NCBI RefSeq assembly: GCF_000499385.1
Contig: NW_013654618.1
Coordinates: 148,501-212,500, forward strand
DNA from: Eimeria necatrix
Taxonomy: Eukaryota > Apicomplexa > Conoidasida > Eucoccidiorida > Eimeriidae
Length of the DNA: 64,000 nt
Direction: 5' to 3'
The notes beneath the pieces are model-generated. The model was not told the origin of the DNA, did no database searches, and saw only the letters and a list, made by a program, of their open reading frames with translations. The position numbers and the translations under genes are program-made. Of the stretch, positions 37,103 to 48,900 are shown in pieces (within the stretch, counting starts at the first letter, position 1; the number at the start of each line of letters is the position of its first letter).

Positions 37103-39115
37103 TTCCCAACTATGTACCGAAACCTGAAAAGCAATACAAAGGGGTAGACGACTCACGGATAGAAACCGGCCATTACTCGACTGTTTCGCGAGTCACATGT
37201 AACACGGAAGTCAGATGCAAACGCACAGGGTGGGGGGCTGGCGAGAAGAGGTCTAAACCGAAGCACTGAAATAGCTGCGCCGACGTTGGCAAACACGAAG
37301 TGAGCATTAAAGACTCAATGCATTGACGGTCAGGTGGGAAAACAAAACATTGAGTAGTTCCAATTCAATTTCATATCCTGGTAATGATTAATGGAAGAAG
37401 ACAAGTATGAAAGCTTCACTTTCACTCCTGCGTTTGGGTTGCTCGCGGACGCTCACTCAGAAAAACAGGACAGAAAAACCCACGGCCAAGAGTTCCCTTC
37501 CTTACCTGCAGTAGTCCAAGGCTTGAACAAATGGAAGAAAGCTTTTAATGTTCTTTTAAATGACGTAGTCATCATAATTTATGAATCCATCCAGCCTGCG
37601 TACTGTGCGCTGCTGCCTGATAGGCGGGGTGTCGCCTATCGCTCAGGCTGCACTGGTCGCGCTGCCGACCAGACCGGGTGTCTGTGAGCGACTATTTCAC
37701 CAAGTTGCGGCTTTACTCACATGAAACACAAGCAATTGGACGAAAAATCTTGCATTCTAACATTTAAGTGCTTGAAATATCGCGGAAATATATCACTGTT
37801 GGCACACTTCCACTTGAGCACCCCACTGCCCTCTTTGCGTTGTCTGCTGAATCGAGCGCACTCAAACCAGCCTTGCATCTTGACAAAGCAAGCCGAATTA
37901 TTTTTGTATCAGTTTAAGTCTGATAATGAGTCAATTTGAGGCCTACACACAGCGAAATTATCGCGCCTTGCGGGCGGCTACGGAACATCATCGCACCATC
38001 AGAACACTCCCGCGTACCTGGACTGACAGCTAGCTTGCAATGCTTCATATCAACGCTAAATTGCATAAGTTTGACCTGTTTCAGACACGCAAAAAGGGGA
38101 CTGACTGAGGTCCCTTCTGAACTTCCGGCGCTCGTCTAGATGGTGACCTTCGGCATCAGATGCTTTTGCACGCAACCACACAATGGATATGCCTTGCACA
38201 GCTAATGGTAATAACATATGACAGCTTTTGGCTAGCGTTTGAAGGCTGGGCAACTGCAATGCCACATACCATGAACAGCCACCGAGATGATACTAGAACA
38301 AGTACCGGAAGCTGCGCGTGGTGGCCGCATATACCCGTAGCAAGTCTTGGGTCCTTTCAGCTAGTGTCAGTTGGGTGTGGACAGCCGCAGGTAGTAGTGG
38401 AAAGCCATAGGTAATTTTGAAATTTTGGCTACGGCCAGCCTGCTGCTCGCCTACGTTGTGCGTGCCACTAATTGGAGGCAAAGGTACAGTATGGCGGGGA
38501 GACTTTTGAGCTTTCTAACTAAGTAGAAAAGCCGAAGCAAATATGCCGATATGTCTACATATGCGCAAACGTGTACCTGTGTTAGGGCAGGCCCTTTTAT
38601 TTCGAATGAACATATGATATGCTAGGTTGCCTGAATATTATGTTGCAGTCACACGCATGCATTTGCGCTTTCATGTGACTGTGAATGGCTTTATGATTTC
38701 AAATTTGTATTTCTTCTCTCTGCTGTAGCGGAAAGTAGTCGTCAGCTATTCTTAGCGCCCTATGATTTCCCGTTTTCAAGCTTCTTGTGTTTGAATAACA
38801 CTCATGTCCCTGAGCTCCTTTACATCCACTTTTTACTCTATTTGTTTGGTGCACTCCCTCTTCTTGTTCTTTGGTTGCATAGATGATGTACTTTTTTCGT
38901 TTATCGCCTCGCTGCATTTCAGTTTTATCTTCTTTGTTTGTTCTTCCCTTTATTTAGTTGATTGAACTGCACACCAATTGGACTAAGAATACCAAAAGTA
39001 TAAAGCGAAACAAGAAAGCAAAGCAACAACCCCCAAGCTGCCTTCGTCATATTTGCTTGTGTTTTTCCGTTCGTTTCGTGCATTTTACCGTTGTGTGGCT
39101 GTCGCAAGAAATCCT
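37103..39115. other. intergenic, last part of the repeat-poor segment
   Basis: No gene is supported. The first few hundred bases probably hold the promoter of the secreted-protein gene. Open frames (for example 37391-37687) have no recognisable content. Confidence 0.4.
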
Positions 39116-39164
39116 CAACCCTAGGCCCTAAACCCTAAACCCTAGGCCCTAAACCCTAAACCTT
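39116..39164. repeat. telomere-like CCCTAAA/CCCTAGG repeats at the segment boundary
   Basis: Six to seven consecutive degenerate units (CCCTAGG, CCCTAAA, CCCTAAA, CCCTAGG, CCCTAAA, CCCTAAA) run in one direction. The DNA to the left is largely repeat-free and the DNA to the right becomes CAG/CTG-saturated within about 900 bases. Confidence 0.9.
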
Positions 39165-40799
39165 TGATACTGCAGTGTGTGCTGAAATGTGCAGCGGACA
39201 ACAGCTGCAGGTACAGTATCCACATCAATGACATCAGAAATAAAATCTTTCGCAGAAGCAACTGCAACAACAACCCTAGCAGCAGGAGCGTCAGACCTAC
39301 TGCGAATGCCTTGGACACCGTTTCTGCTGCTCTGAGTTGGTACTTGTTGAAGTCTATTTGCAGCCCAAGTGCTCCTCCAATCTAAATCAAACTTCATCTG
39401 GGCTCAACAAACTCTGTTGCTGGGAAAAATTTAAATTCTAGTGTTACTTCTACTGAAACTTATTGCTGGTATAGTGGGGTACCGTGGAACAGCGGCAGCG
39501 TTCTGCGGCCGCTGGTGTGGCGGCGACGAGAATTTAAAACGATCATGAGTGAGAGCCTAGAAAATGGAAAATTATGAATCAAACAATTGAAATTAATTTA
39601 CTCTTCGCCACTTTCGCATTGAAAATGTAACGGATGGCAACTTCAGCATTTGTTGAGCTGAGGTCGGCCTGCACACCGGGGCATCGAGCGCTGCTTGCTG
39701 AGTGAATAGAATAGGCGAACACGAATCGTCTTAGATTATGTAGAAAGAAGCAAAAAGGAAAATAAATATAATAAGTTATACCGACCTTAAGTACGTCAAG
39801 GACTCGGGCGCTACAGCCCGGAGACAGTAACTGTGAAGGGAGCGACAGCCTCAGCGATTTCCGAGACACTCCATGCTGTACATTGACCTTTATTTTTTTC
39901 ATGTAATAGCTTTGAGCCCTTGGAGAATCCTTAGTTTGCTGTTATTTTTTTGCGAGCCTCTGCCAAGGATGCGCCGCATGCAGCAGCAACGGGAACAACG
40001 GCTGCAGCACCAGAAGCCTAATTAGCAGCAGCAACAGACTGCTACTCTCGTCGCAGCTGCCCGGTTGAGCTACCGGGGTCCTTTATGCGCCAGGTCTTCT
40101 CCGTTGCGGCGGCAACAGCAACAGCAGCGTAGCCAGCGGCAGCAGCAGCAGTGAGCTCCGTCTCGTCCTCATCCAGTACCTGCTGCTGCATGCAGCTTCT
40201 CCGTTGACACGGGAGAACCATCTTTTCCTTACCTGCCTCCTTAGGTACGGCCGAAGCTGCGTGCATTGGTCGTTTCTGTGCCGCAGCTGCTGCTGCTGCC
40301 GCAGTTGCTGCTGCTGCTGCTGCTGCTGCTACTGCAACTGCTGGAGCTGCGGCTGCGTCGTCTTTGCACTGGAGACTCGCTGGATCTCGTGTGGGCTGGC
40401 CTGGAGCTGCTGCTGCTGCAGCACCAGGAGCACGGGCGATGCTCCTGCTGCTGCTGCAGCACCAGGAGCATTGGCCGCGCCAGAAGTAGTACGAGCAGCA
40501 GCAGCAGCAGCTTCTATCGCCGCAATGCCTGACTTCCGCCGCATGAATTCCTGGTTCTTTGTTGAGGTCACGGCAGCCGCTGCAGCAACTTCTGCTGCAG
40601 CAGCAGCAGCAGCGCAGTCATCAGCACCACTAGCAGTAGCAGCAGCATGAGCAACAGCAGAAACAACAACTACAACAGCAGCAGCAATAATAACAGCTGC
40701 AGCAGAAGCAGCCAGGGACCTTGGCCTGGGCATATGCGAGCCCCCAGCGCATGCACTGATAAGTCGCACTTTGGTTCTCGCCATTCTCTCCATAACTTG

Positions 40800-40833
<34 letters not shown>

Positions 40834-41156
40834 ACCAAGAGCAGCAAACCCAGTATTCCAGCAGCAGCGGTTACAGTAGCACGGCTCCCGAGAACAGCAG
40901 CAGAAACTCCACGGCCACAGTAGCAGCAGCAGCATAAAAAAGGGAAAAGCCAGCGGCAGCAGCAGCACAAGGAGCAGCAACGGCAGAGCTAAAACCACCA
41001 ACTGCAGCAGCAGCAGGAACACAACCAACGGCAACAGCGGCGGCCACAGCAGCAGCAAAAGCTGCAGCAGCAGTGGCAGCAGCAGCACCAAAACCAGGAA
41101 GAACAGTAAAGGAAGCGACAGCAAGACCGGCAGCAGCAGCGGTAGCAGCACCACGA

Positions 41157-41193
<37 letters not shown>

Positions 41194-41205
41194 AATTACG
41201 ACAGA
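39165..41205. repeat. CAG/CTG-rich tract upstream of the P4-ATPase
   Basis: From about 40,010 nearly every stretch is made of CAG, CTG, GCA or GCC triplets. Several frames are therefore open on both strands, and none can be called a gene on openness alone. A pure (CAG)10 run is at 41161-41190, just before the first ATPase ATG. The region may contain unrecognised 5' exons or the ATPase 5' UTR. Bases 39,165-40,000 contain nothing I can support. Confidence 0.6.
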
Positions 41206-41366
41206 ATGGGTCTGTGGGTGCGCCTTTGCCCCTGTGTTTGTGGGGCCGACTGGCCTGGGCAAATTTACAGGTGGTGTTTGCTGCGGTTGGGTTTTGAGAA
41301 ATATGTTGCAAGTTTAGATCAGCCGGAAGTGCATCAGAAGCGCATGGGCAACATAGTGATCCGCAC

Positions 41367-41397
<31 letters not shown>

Positions 41398-44300
41398 GAG
41401 GCTACTGCGAACGCGGCGCTCGGCGTCAGCAGTTGGAACAACTGCATCCGCACCACCCAGTACACCTGGTGGAGCTTTTTGCCTTTGAATTTATTGTCGC
41501 AAATTACCCAGCCTGCAAATTTCTATTTCTTTGTCATGGCGATTCTGCAGATGGTGCCCGAAATTAGTGACAGTGATGGGATGCCTACTTTTCTCTTTCC
41601 CCTGTGCCTCGTTATGCTAATTACAGCAGCAAAGGATGCTTACGAAAACATAAACAGGGCGCAGGCTGATCGCGCGGAAAACCGCCGACTCTGCAGTGTA
41701 TGTACACCCCACGGCCTGCAGCAGGTGCTCTGGGAGAGTCTCAAGCCCGGCGATGTCATCAAGTTGAATGTTGATGAGTCCGTGCCCGCCGATGTGGTAC
41801 TTTTGAATTGTTCAGACCCCTGTGGGGTCGCTTACGTAGAGACAGTGCAGCTTGACGGAGAAACGAACCTCAAAAACAAAACCTGCATTCCAGCTGTGGC
41901 CAGATATGTCAATAACGACGAAGACGCTGGAACTATGAATCGTAGGCCCCGGACTCAAACCCTAAACACTTCAGCACAAACCCTAAACCCTTGGGCCAAA
42001 CATTTAGGAGCATCATGGGAAGGAAGGCAGTGACTGCTCTTCTGAGTGTGGGGTGAATAGCGGGGTTGCCTTTGGTAAAGGGGCTGCTGTAAGCCTGGCT
42101 ATTGCTGAACTACATCTATACATATATTATAAATTTGTGTTTACATGTACATAAATAAATATATTTTGTACAACTGCATGCGTGTGCTTGATACAATTTG
42201 TGGACACGTCTCTGACTTTCTTTTCCTCTTGCTGGTCACTTGTTTTCTGTCTCTGCTCTTCTAAGCAATTTTCTTTTTTTGCTGTTACTTGTTTTTTCAG
42301 TTGAGATTCATTACGAAGTGCCGTCGGCAGAACTGTACAAGTTCTCGGGCACTCTGCTGCTGCTGCCTTCTCCCGAACACAAAGCAGCAGCAGGAGCAGC
42401 ACGGAACGAGAACCAAAACACTCGAGGCAACCTCCACACAGCAGCGTCTCCCGTGGTTTCGACCCACAGCAATGGGGGGCAGCATCTCTTGGACAAGCAG
42501 CAGCAGCAGCGGCGGACAATGCAGCAACTGGGGACCACCCGAGGCAGCAAATGGAACGAAAGCAGCAACGTGAACGACAGGACAGTGCAAGAGCCTCAAG
42601 ACGCTCTTGTTGGTATCAGTAGTGCTGCTGCTGGCTCCCCACACACCTCCCCGCAGCAGCAGCAGCAGTTTGCTGTGGACATTTCCCAGTTTGTGTGGAG
42701 AGGGGCTACAGTGCGCTGCACAGAGTGGGTGTACGGTCTTGTTGTTTACACCGGCCACCAAACCCGAATAATGAAGAATACGAAACAAAGAGAGCTCAAG
42801 TATTCACGCACACAAGTGCTGTACAACCAACATGCAGTGCTGCTGGCTGTTGCCCAGGTAATGTGCTGCTTCTGCTGCGGCTCCTGCTGCTTCTGCTGCG
42901 TGTGCGGCTGCTGCTGGTGCTGCTACTGCCGATATTGGCAATACCGGCGCAACAGCTGTATTTTGGATCTTGCTGATAGTTATGTCGCTGATTGTGACTC
43001 TGTTGCTGCAGCGGGCCGGGCTGTAACAGCTGTTGCTGCTCGGAGTTTGCTGCTGGCTGCTGCTGCTTTCGACGCTGCATTTGCTTCTACTTCGACGCCT
43101 TCTTTTGCTGTTGCTTCCCACTAAGGGAAAATATGACTTTCTAGTGTCACACACCTCATTGAGTTGTTGGCAAACGCATCTTTCCATGGTTTCGACTTCG
43201 GGGTTTAGGGCCTGCGACTTGTGGTTTGTGCTTTTTGTTTCAGTTCATTTTGTGCGCAATAGCAGCAGTGGTTTATGCATCCAAAAACCAACACCTGTCA
43301 GACAACGCATGGTACTTGGATGCGCGTTGGGAGTCGGGACTGTCAAACTTCCTGACATCCTTAGGAGTGGTGAGGCATTAGACTTTAGGGTCTAGGGTTT
43401 AGGGTTTAGCCTGGAGGATTTGCATCCTAGCGTCTCCAGCTCAGAATTTTCGCCAAGGGTATACTGCGCGACAACTTTTGCTGTTTAGAACCCAGTGTCT
43501 TGCTTCAGTTGCTGTATGCTTGTTGGCTCGGGGATAAAGCTTCACCTTTTAAGCCTTGTGTTTGTTTCAGGCATTTGGTCGCTACGTGCTGCTGCTGAGC
43601 TATTTCGTGCCTATAACATTATTAGTGCAGCTTGAGGTCAGCCGCTGGTGCCAGGCGAGCTTCTTATCTGCTGATGAGCGTATGAAAGCTTCCAGCCGCA
43701 GCAGCAACAGCGGCGTCTTGGGAGCCAGTAGGAGCGGCGGGGCGTCGGGGGAGGAGGGCGGGTCCGGCAGCAGCAGCAACAGCAGCAAGGGTGGCGCAGC
43801 AGCACAATCTGTTGCCTTGATGGATGAGCTGGGAAGCGTCACTCACGTGTTTTCGGACAAGACAGGAACCCTCACTCAGAACCTCATGCAATTCAGGTGT
43901 CTAGGCATCGAACACGAGGTCTACGGATATGAAGAGTTCGAAGAGGAGGTACTAAACCCTTCACCTAAAGCGCTGAACCACAAACTCTGTATTCTAGACA
44001 AGATACACTTTGCGGGGAACGCGGTGCAGGTGGCAAAAAATCTGAAAGCACGATCTAAACAGTAGCAGCAGCAGTAAACACATGCATGCAGGGCGAGGCA
44101 GTACAGAACAGGCTTTTTGGCCTGCGAGGGTTTAGGGCTTGCGGTTTAGTGTTTGTTCCCTGCTTGTTGTGCAGAAATCGTTTGTTGTGTCAGAGAGCTG
44201 TAGTGAACTGCGTTGCATGCGCTCTCGCGGCGCTTCTTTGACTTTATCTGTCTGCGAAACTGAAGTGTTGAAGAAAGGAAAGAAGAAAGATAAAGGAGCG

Positions 44301-45929
44301 AAAGATGTGAATGTGTCGCCCAATGAGCACGTCGACTTTGACGCGAAAAATTTCCACGAGAAAATAGCAGCGGCTTCAAAAGAGCATCAAAGAAAGGCAA
44401 GTTATTACCTCAAACCTAAAACCACAAACCATGAATTCGAAGCCACTAGCCACCAACCCTGAACCCTAGACCTTAACTTGCAAATTGCAGCACACAAAGT
44501 ACAAATGGCTCCGTGTGAAGTGAGCACCACTAACCCCAAATCAGGAACTAGAGGGCCGAAATGGCTGTAGTTGAAGCTGACCTGGCTTGACAGGTTTTTG
44601 GGCTTGCGCGGTGCGTTGTAATTGGATTTAGGCTCGAGACGCTCTGATGGTTTTGGCTTTGTGTCATTCTGTTCTGCCGAAACCTTCGGCGCCTCTTCCT
44701 GAGCGGCTGGACATTTCCTGCACTGCGGAACCGGCCGCTGGGACTGACGCTGCTGCAGCTGATGCTGTTGCTGCAAGTGATGGTACTGCAGGTGCTGAGG
44801 TTAGGGAACCAGTGCCGCACGTGCAGCAGCAAGAGCAGCCACAAGAGGCTCAGGAACGAGACCACCAGCAGAAGAAAAAGCATGAGGAGGCGGCGGATGG
44901 GGAGTTGCAGAAAGCGAAACAGCGGGAAGACAATCAACAAACGCAGCAGGCACAAGCGCTCGTGCAACTGTCGCCAGAAGAGGATTCACCTGGGGAAGCG
45001 CCAGCAGCAGAACCTGCTGTTGACGCCACTGCAGCAACGCCAAGAGCAACGGCAGGGACTCCTGCTGTTTCTGCTTTAAAAAAGAGGGCTGTTTCTGTCC
45101 GTTCTGTTCCCGTCTTGCCTTCCTTCGACTGGGGAGATGGACCAGGGGGAGGCACAAATTCCGAAGCTCGTGGGGGCGGCGACAGTGTTGCTTCTCGTGA
45201 AGTTGCTGCCGAAAGCGCTCCTCCACCCTTGCCTCACGTCTTTGACCCGCCAACAGAACACCACGGAAGGACATGCAGCAGCAGAAGCAGCAACAGCAGC
45301 AGTAGAGTGAAAGTGCGTCGCAGTACCAGTTACAGCAGCTGCTACAGCAGCAGCTACTACAGTGACAGCAGCAGCAGCAGCGATCTCAGCAGCAACAGCA
45401 GTGATGGGGAGGACAAAGGTTTCTGCAAACCACGCGTTGCTGCTGCAGCAGGCCGCAGCTCCCGCTGCAGCAGCGGAAGGCTCAACAGCCTCCAGCGACA
45501 GTTCAGCACCAACAGCAGCAGCGGCTTGCGGAACACACACTGCTTTCGGTACAAGAGGGTACCATCGCTGCATATGGAAGCACCACGCTTTAAATGTAAG
45601 CGGTCCCTAATTGCAAAAACGTGGACTGTATGTGTGAACTTTGCTGAGAAGCTCGCGCATGCGTGCACCTGTTCGCATTGAACTCTGTCCTTGTTGGTGC
45701 TGCTGCTGCGCACATATTTCCGTTATATGGCTGTGAGTGCTGCTGCTGCTGCTGCTGCAGCTGGTGCCGCCGCTGGTGGGGCGCTTGACCCTTCGGGCGG
45801 AACTCCGTCTGCTCGAGAGAGCCCCTCTTTGCCAGACCCAGCAGCAGCAGTAGCAGCGGCGGGCCCGCAAGTGCCGCCTGCAGCGTCGCCATCAGTTAGT
45901 TTGCGGTCTCAGTTGTGTCCAGCTTCTTC

Positions 45930-45961
<32 letters not shown>

Positions 45962-48900
45962 CAGACGTGACCTTATGCCATTTCCCCTTGGAGCTGGCAG
46001 CAGCCTACGACGCTTCCAGCCCGGACGAGCTGGCTTTGACAGCAGCAGCAAAGCACTTGGGGGCAGAATTTGTCTGCAGGCCGAACTTGAACGCGATCCA
46101 GCTAGCTGTGCGCTCCGAGCTAGCTGCAGAGGCTCTCCTGAGCGACGCAGACCGCCGCCGCATAGAAGCCCTTGCTGCCGCCCACAATGAGCAGCAGCAA
46201 AAGCCGCAGGACGTGGTGCCTGTAGTGAACATAGAGCTGCTGGAGGTGCTTGAGTTCGACAACTACCGCAAGCGAATGTCTGTCGTCATCAGGGACCGCA
46301 ACGGGCGGCTACGGCTGCTTATCAAGGGAGCAGACACGAGCGTCTTTGCTGTTGCTGCAGCAGGACAGGAGGAAGCAATTGCTGCGTGCAAAATGCAGCT
46401 GGGCGAGATGGCGCAGAGGGGACTCAGGACCCTCGTGCTTGGACAGAGATTCATATCCGAGAGGCAATTCGAAAAGTATCAGGCAAGAGGCACAATATTG
46501 CGCCGCTACGATTGGTGCTCTTGCTAGTGATGGCAGATTTGCAGTTGCTGTTATCGCTGCTGCTGTCGCTGCGCTGCTTGACTGTTGTGTGAGAGGTGCT
46601 TTTGCTGCGCGAGTCCAGCTGTTGTGGTGTTGTTGGTGCTGTTGCTGCAACTGGAGACGGTGGTGCTGCTGCCCCAGTTGCTGCTGTTTGTGTTGGCGCT
46701 GTCGGAGCGCTGCTGCTGTTGCGCATCGCCGGATATTTGAATGCAGCTGCGAATCGCAACCTCGAGATCCTCAAAAAGGTCAAGCTAGGAGGCTTAGATT
46801 TTGTGTTATGGCTTGTGGATTCCGATTTGTTTTCCAGATGGAGCTGATGGCGGCCAAGGATCAAACAGGAGAAAGCAAAGAGGCAGCAGTTGCTGCTGTC
46901 TTCGCCCGCATGGAGAGAAATATTGAGCTGCTAGGCTGTACCGGCATTGACGACAAGTACGTGCAAACAGTTCAGAGCTCAAGTTTTAGGGTTTAGAGTG
47001 TCCTTGAGCGTTCTGGCCGTAAGTTTTTGCAGGTTCCACTCTCCGCGCCTATTTCCGCTCCACTTTCGAGGGTTTAGGGTTTGCTACGTGAGACTTCGGG
47101 TCTTCTTGCAGGCTGCAGGACGAGGTGGTGGAAACAATTGCAGACTTAAAAGCCGCGGGAGTCAAGGTGTGGGTTTTGACGGGGGACAAATTGGAAACGG
47201 CGATCAGCATCGGCCACAGCTGCAGCTTACTGACGGACTTCACATACAATGCAATAGTAGATGGAAAGAGCGCAGAGGCCGTCAGGGAGCAGCTCCACCA
47301 ATACATGTCGTATATAGTGGCGGCCCAACTGGCGGCAGATGCCTTTGAAGTCATTGCACTGAAGGCTGTGAGTTGACCTAGGCAGGAAAAGTAGATTTTG
47401 CTTAACAGAAACAGCACGAAAAAGCACACAGGCATTCAGCGGAATCACTTTACTCCCTTCGGTGCCTTCATTGCTTTTGTTTGTCGAGGTACTTCCTCTG
47501 ACGAATTGGCCATTTTTGCTGCTGTCTGCCTTGTCGTTGCCACTAGTGTGTGACTTACTCTCCATTTTTCTTTTTTTCCTTGTTGTTCTTTTTCCTTATC
47601 TCCCAGCTGCAACAACAGCCCTCTGAGGTCAGCGACGAGCAACGCAGCATTTCCCCCGAGCAGCAGCAGCAGCAACGGCGCGGCATCCGCTGCAGCAAAT
47701 CCCCCGCTGTTTGCTTTAGGGCTCCCGGAGGCGGGGCCGACAGTGCCTCGGTGCACAGGGCTCGCAAAGCGGAGCCTCCAACGATTCCTTGGGAGTCCTT
47801 TGTTAAAATTTTGACATTCAATGCCACGAAGAAGGTCGTCAAGGCGGACCCAAAACAGTGAGCCCTTAGGGTTTAGAGTTTAGGGTTTGGAATGCAGGCA
47901 GTGAAGTTGGAAGGTAGACCTGATCTGTGACGCAAGGCAGATGTGGCGCGTTGAAAAGGGAGATGCGGGACTAGGGTTTGAGCTGTAGGACTTAGGGCTT
48001 GCTGTTTAGGATTTAGAATCTGCTGAAGCCACCTAAATCCTGCTCTTATCATCTGACAACTATTAGCATTGACTTCCGTAGAGTATTCAGAATTGAGGGG
48101 GTAGTGTTCAGGGTTTAGCGTCTAAGGTTCAAGATTAGAGTTTGTTTGCAGGCGTCGGAACAAGCGCCTTTCCCCGCAGCAAGTTGAAGACATCGTCCAG
48201 GAGTACCTGGAGCACTTCGAAAGGGACAGCGAAGAGGGGAAAGCGCGGGAAAAGAAAATGAAAAAAGAAGGACAGAGAAGGAAGAGTCTTTCTCGCAGTA
48301 AGAGCAAGAGGGACGAGGCCTTGACAGCTGCAGCAGCTGCGGATTCGGGCGCTGCTGCACCAGCTGCAGCAGGAGCAGCGTCCGAGGAGCCAACACTCAG
48401 ACATGCAACTGGCGGCGCAGCAGCAGCCACGGAAACAGAAGAGGAGCAGCAGCTGATCTGCCGATCTACTACAGACAAAAGCACAACTGACAGGCTTAAT
48501 CCCTCCAGCACGTCCATTGAGATTCCGGCAGTTCAGGGATACCAGGAGTCAGCTACAGACCCTAAATCCTCAAACTTCCTTTTGAAGAGCAATGTAGCTT
48601 TCAGATTCAACTGTGGCCTACACTTTGGAGTGAGAGTCTTAACACTTGTGTGAGCTCTGAAGTTTCGGATTTAGAATCAAGGGCTTGCTTGTTTGCAGGT
48701 GTGCTATTACAATAACTGGGGAGGCTCTGACGCATGCGTTGTCAACAGCAGAAAACAGGCGGTACTTCTTTGGCTTGGCTTCTCTTTGCAATACCCTCAT
48801 TGCTTGCAGAGTCTCGCCGAAACAAAAGTCGGAGGTCGTACACTACTGCCAGAGGTAAAGGGCTTACAATTATGGCTCTTGGATCTAGGGCTTATGGCAT

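Noticed and set aside
39950..41200. Several long overlapping frames of poly-Leu, poly-Ala, poly-Cys and poly-Gln on both strands
   Set aside because: CAG/CTG triplets contain no stop codon in any frame, so openness is expected by composition. No non-repetitive conserved block was found.
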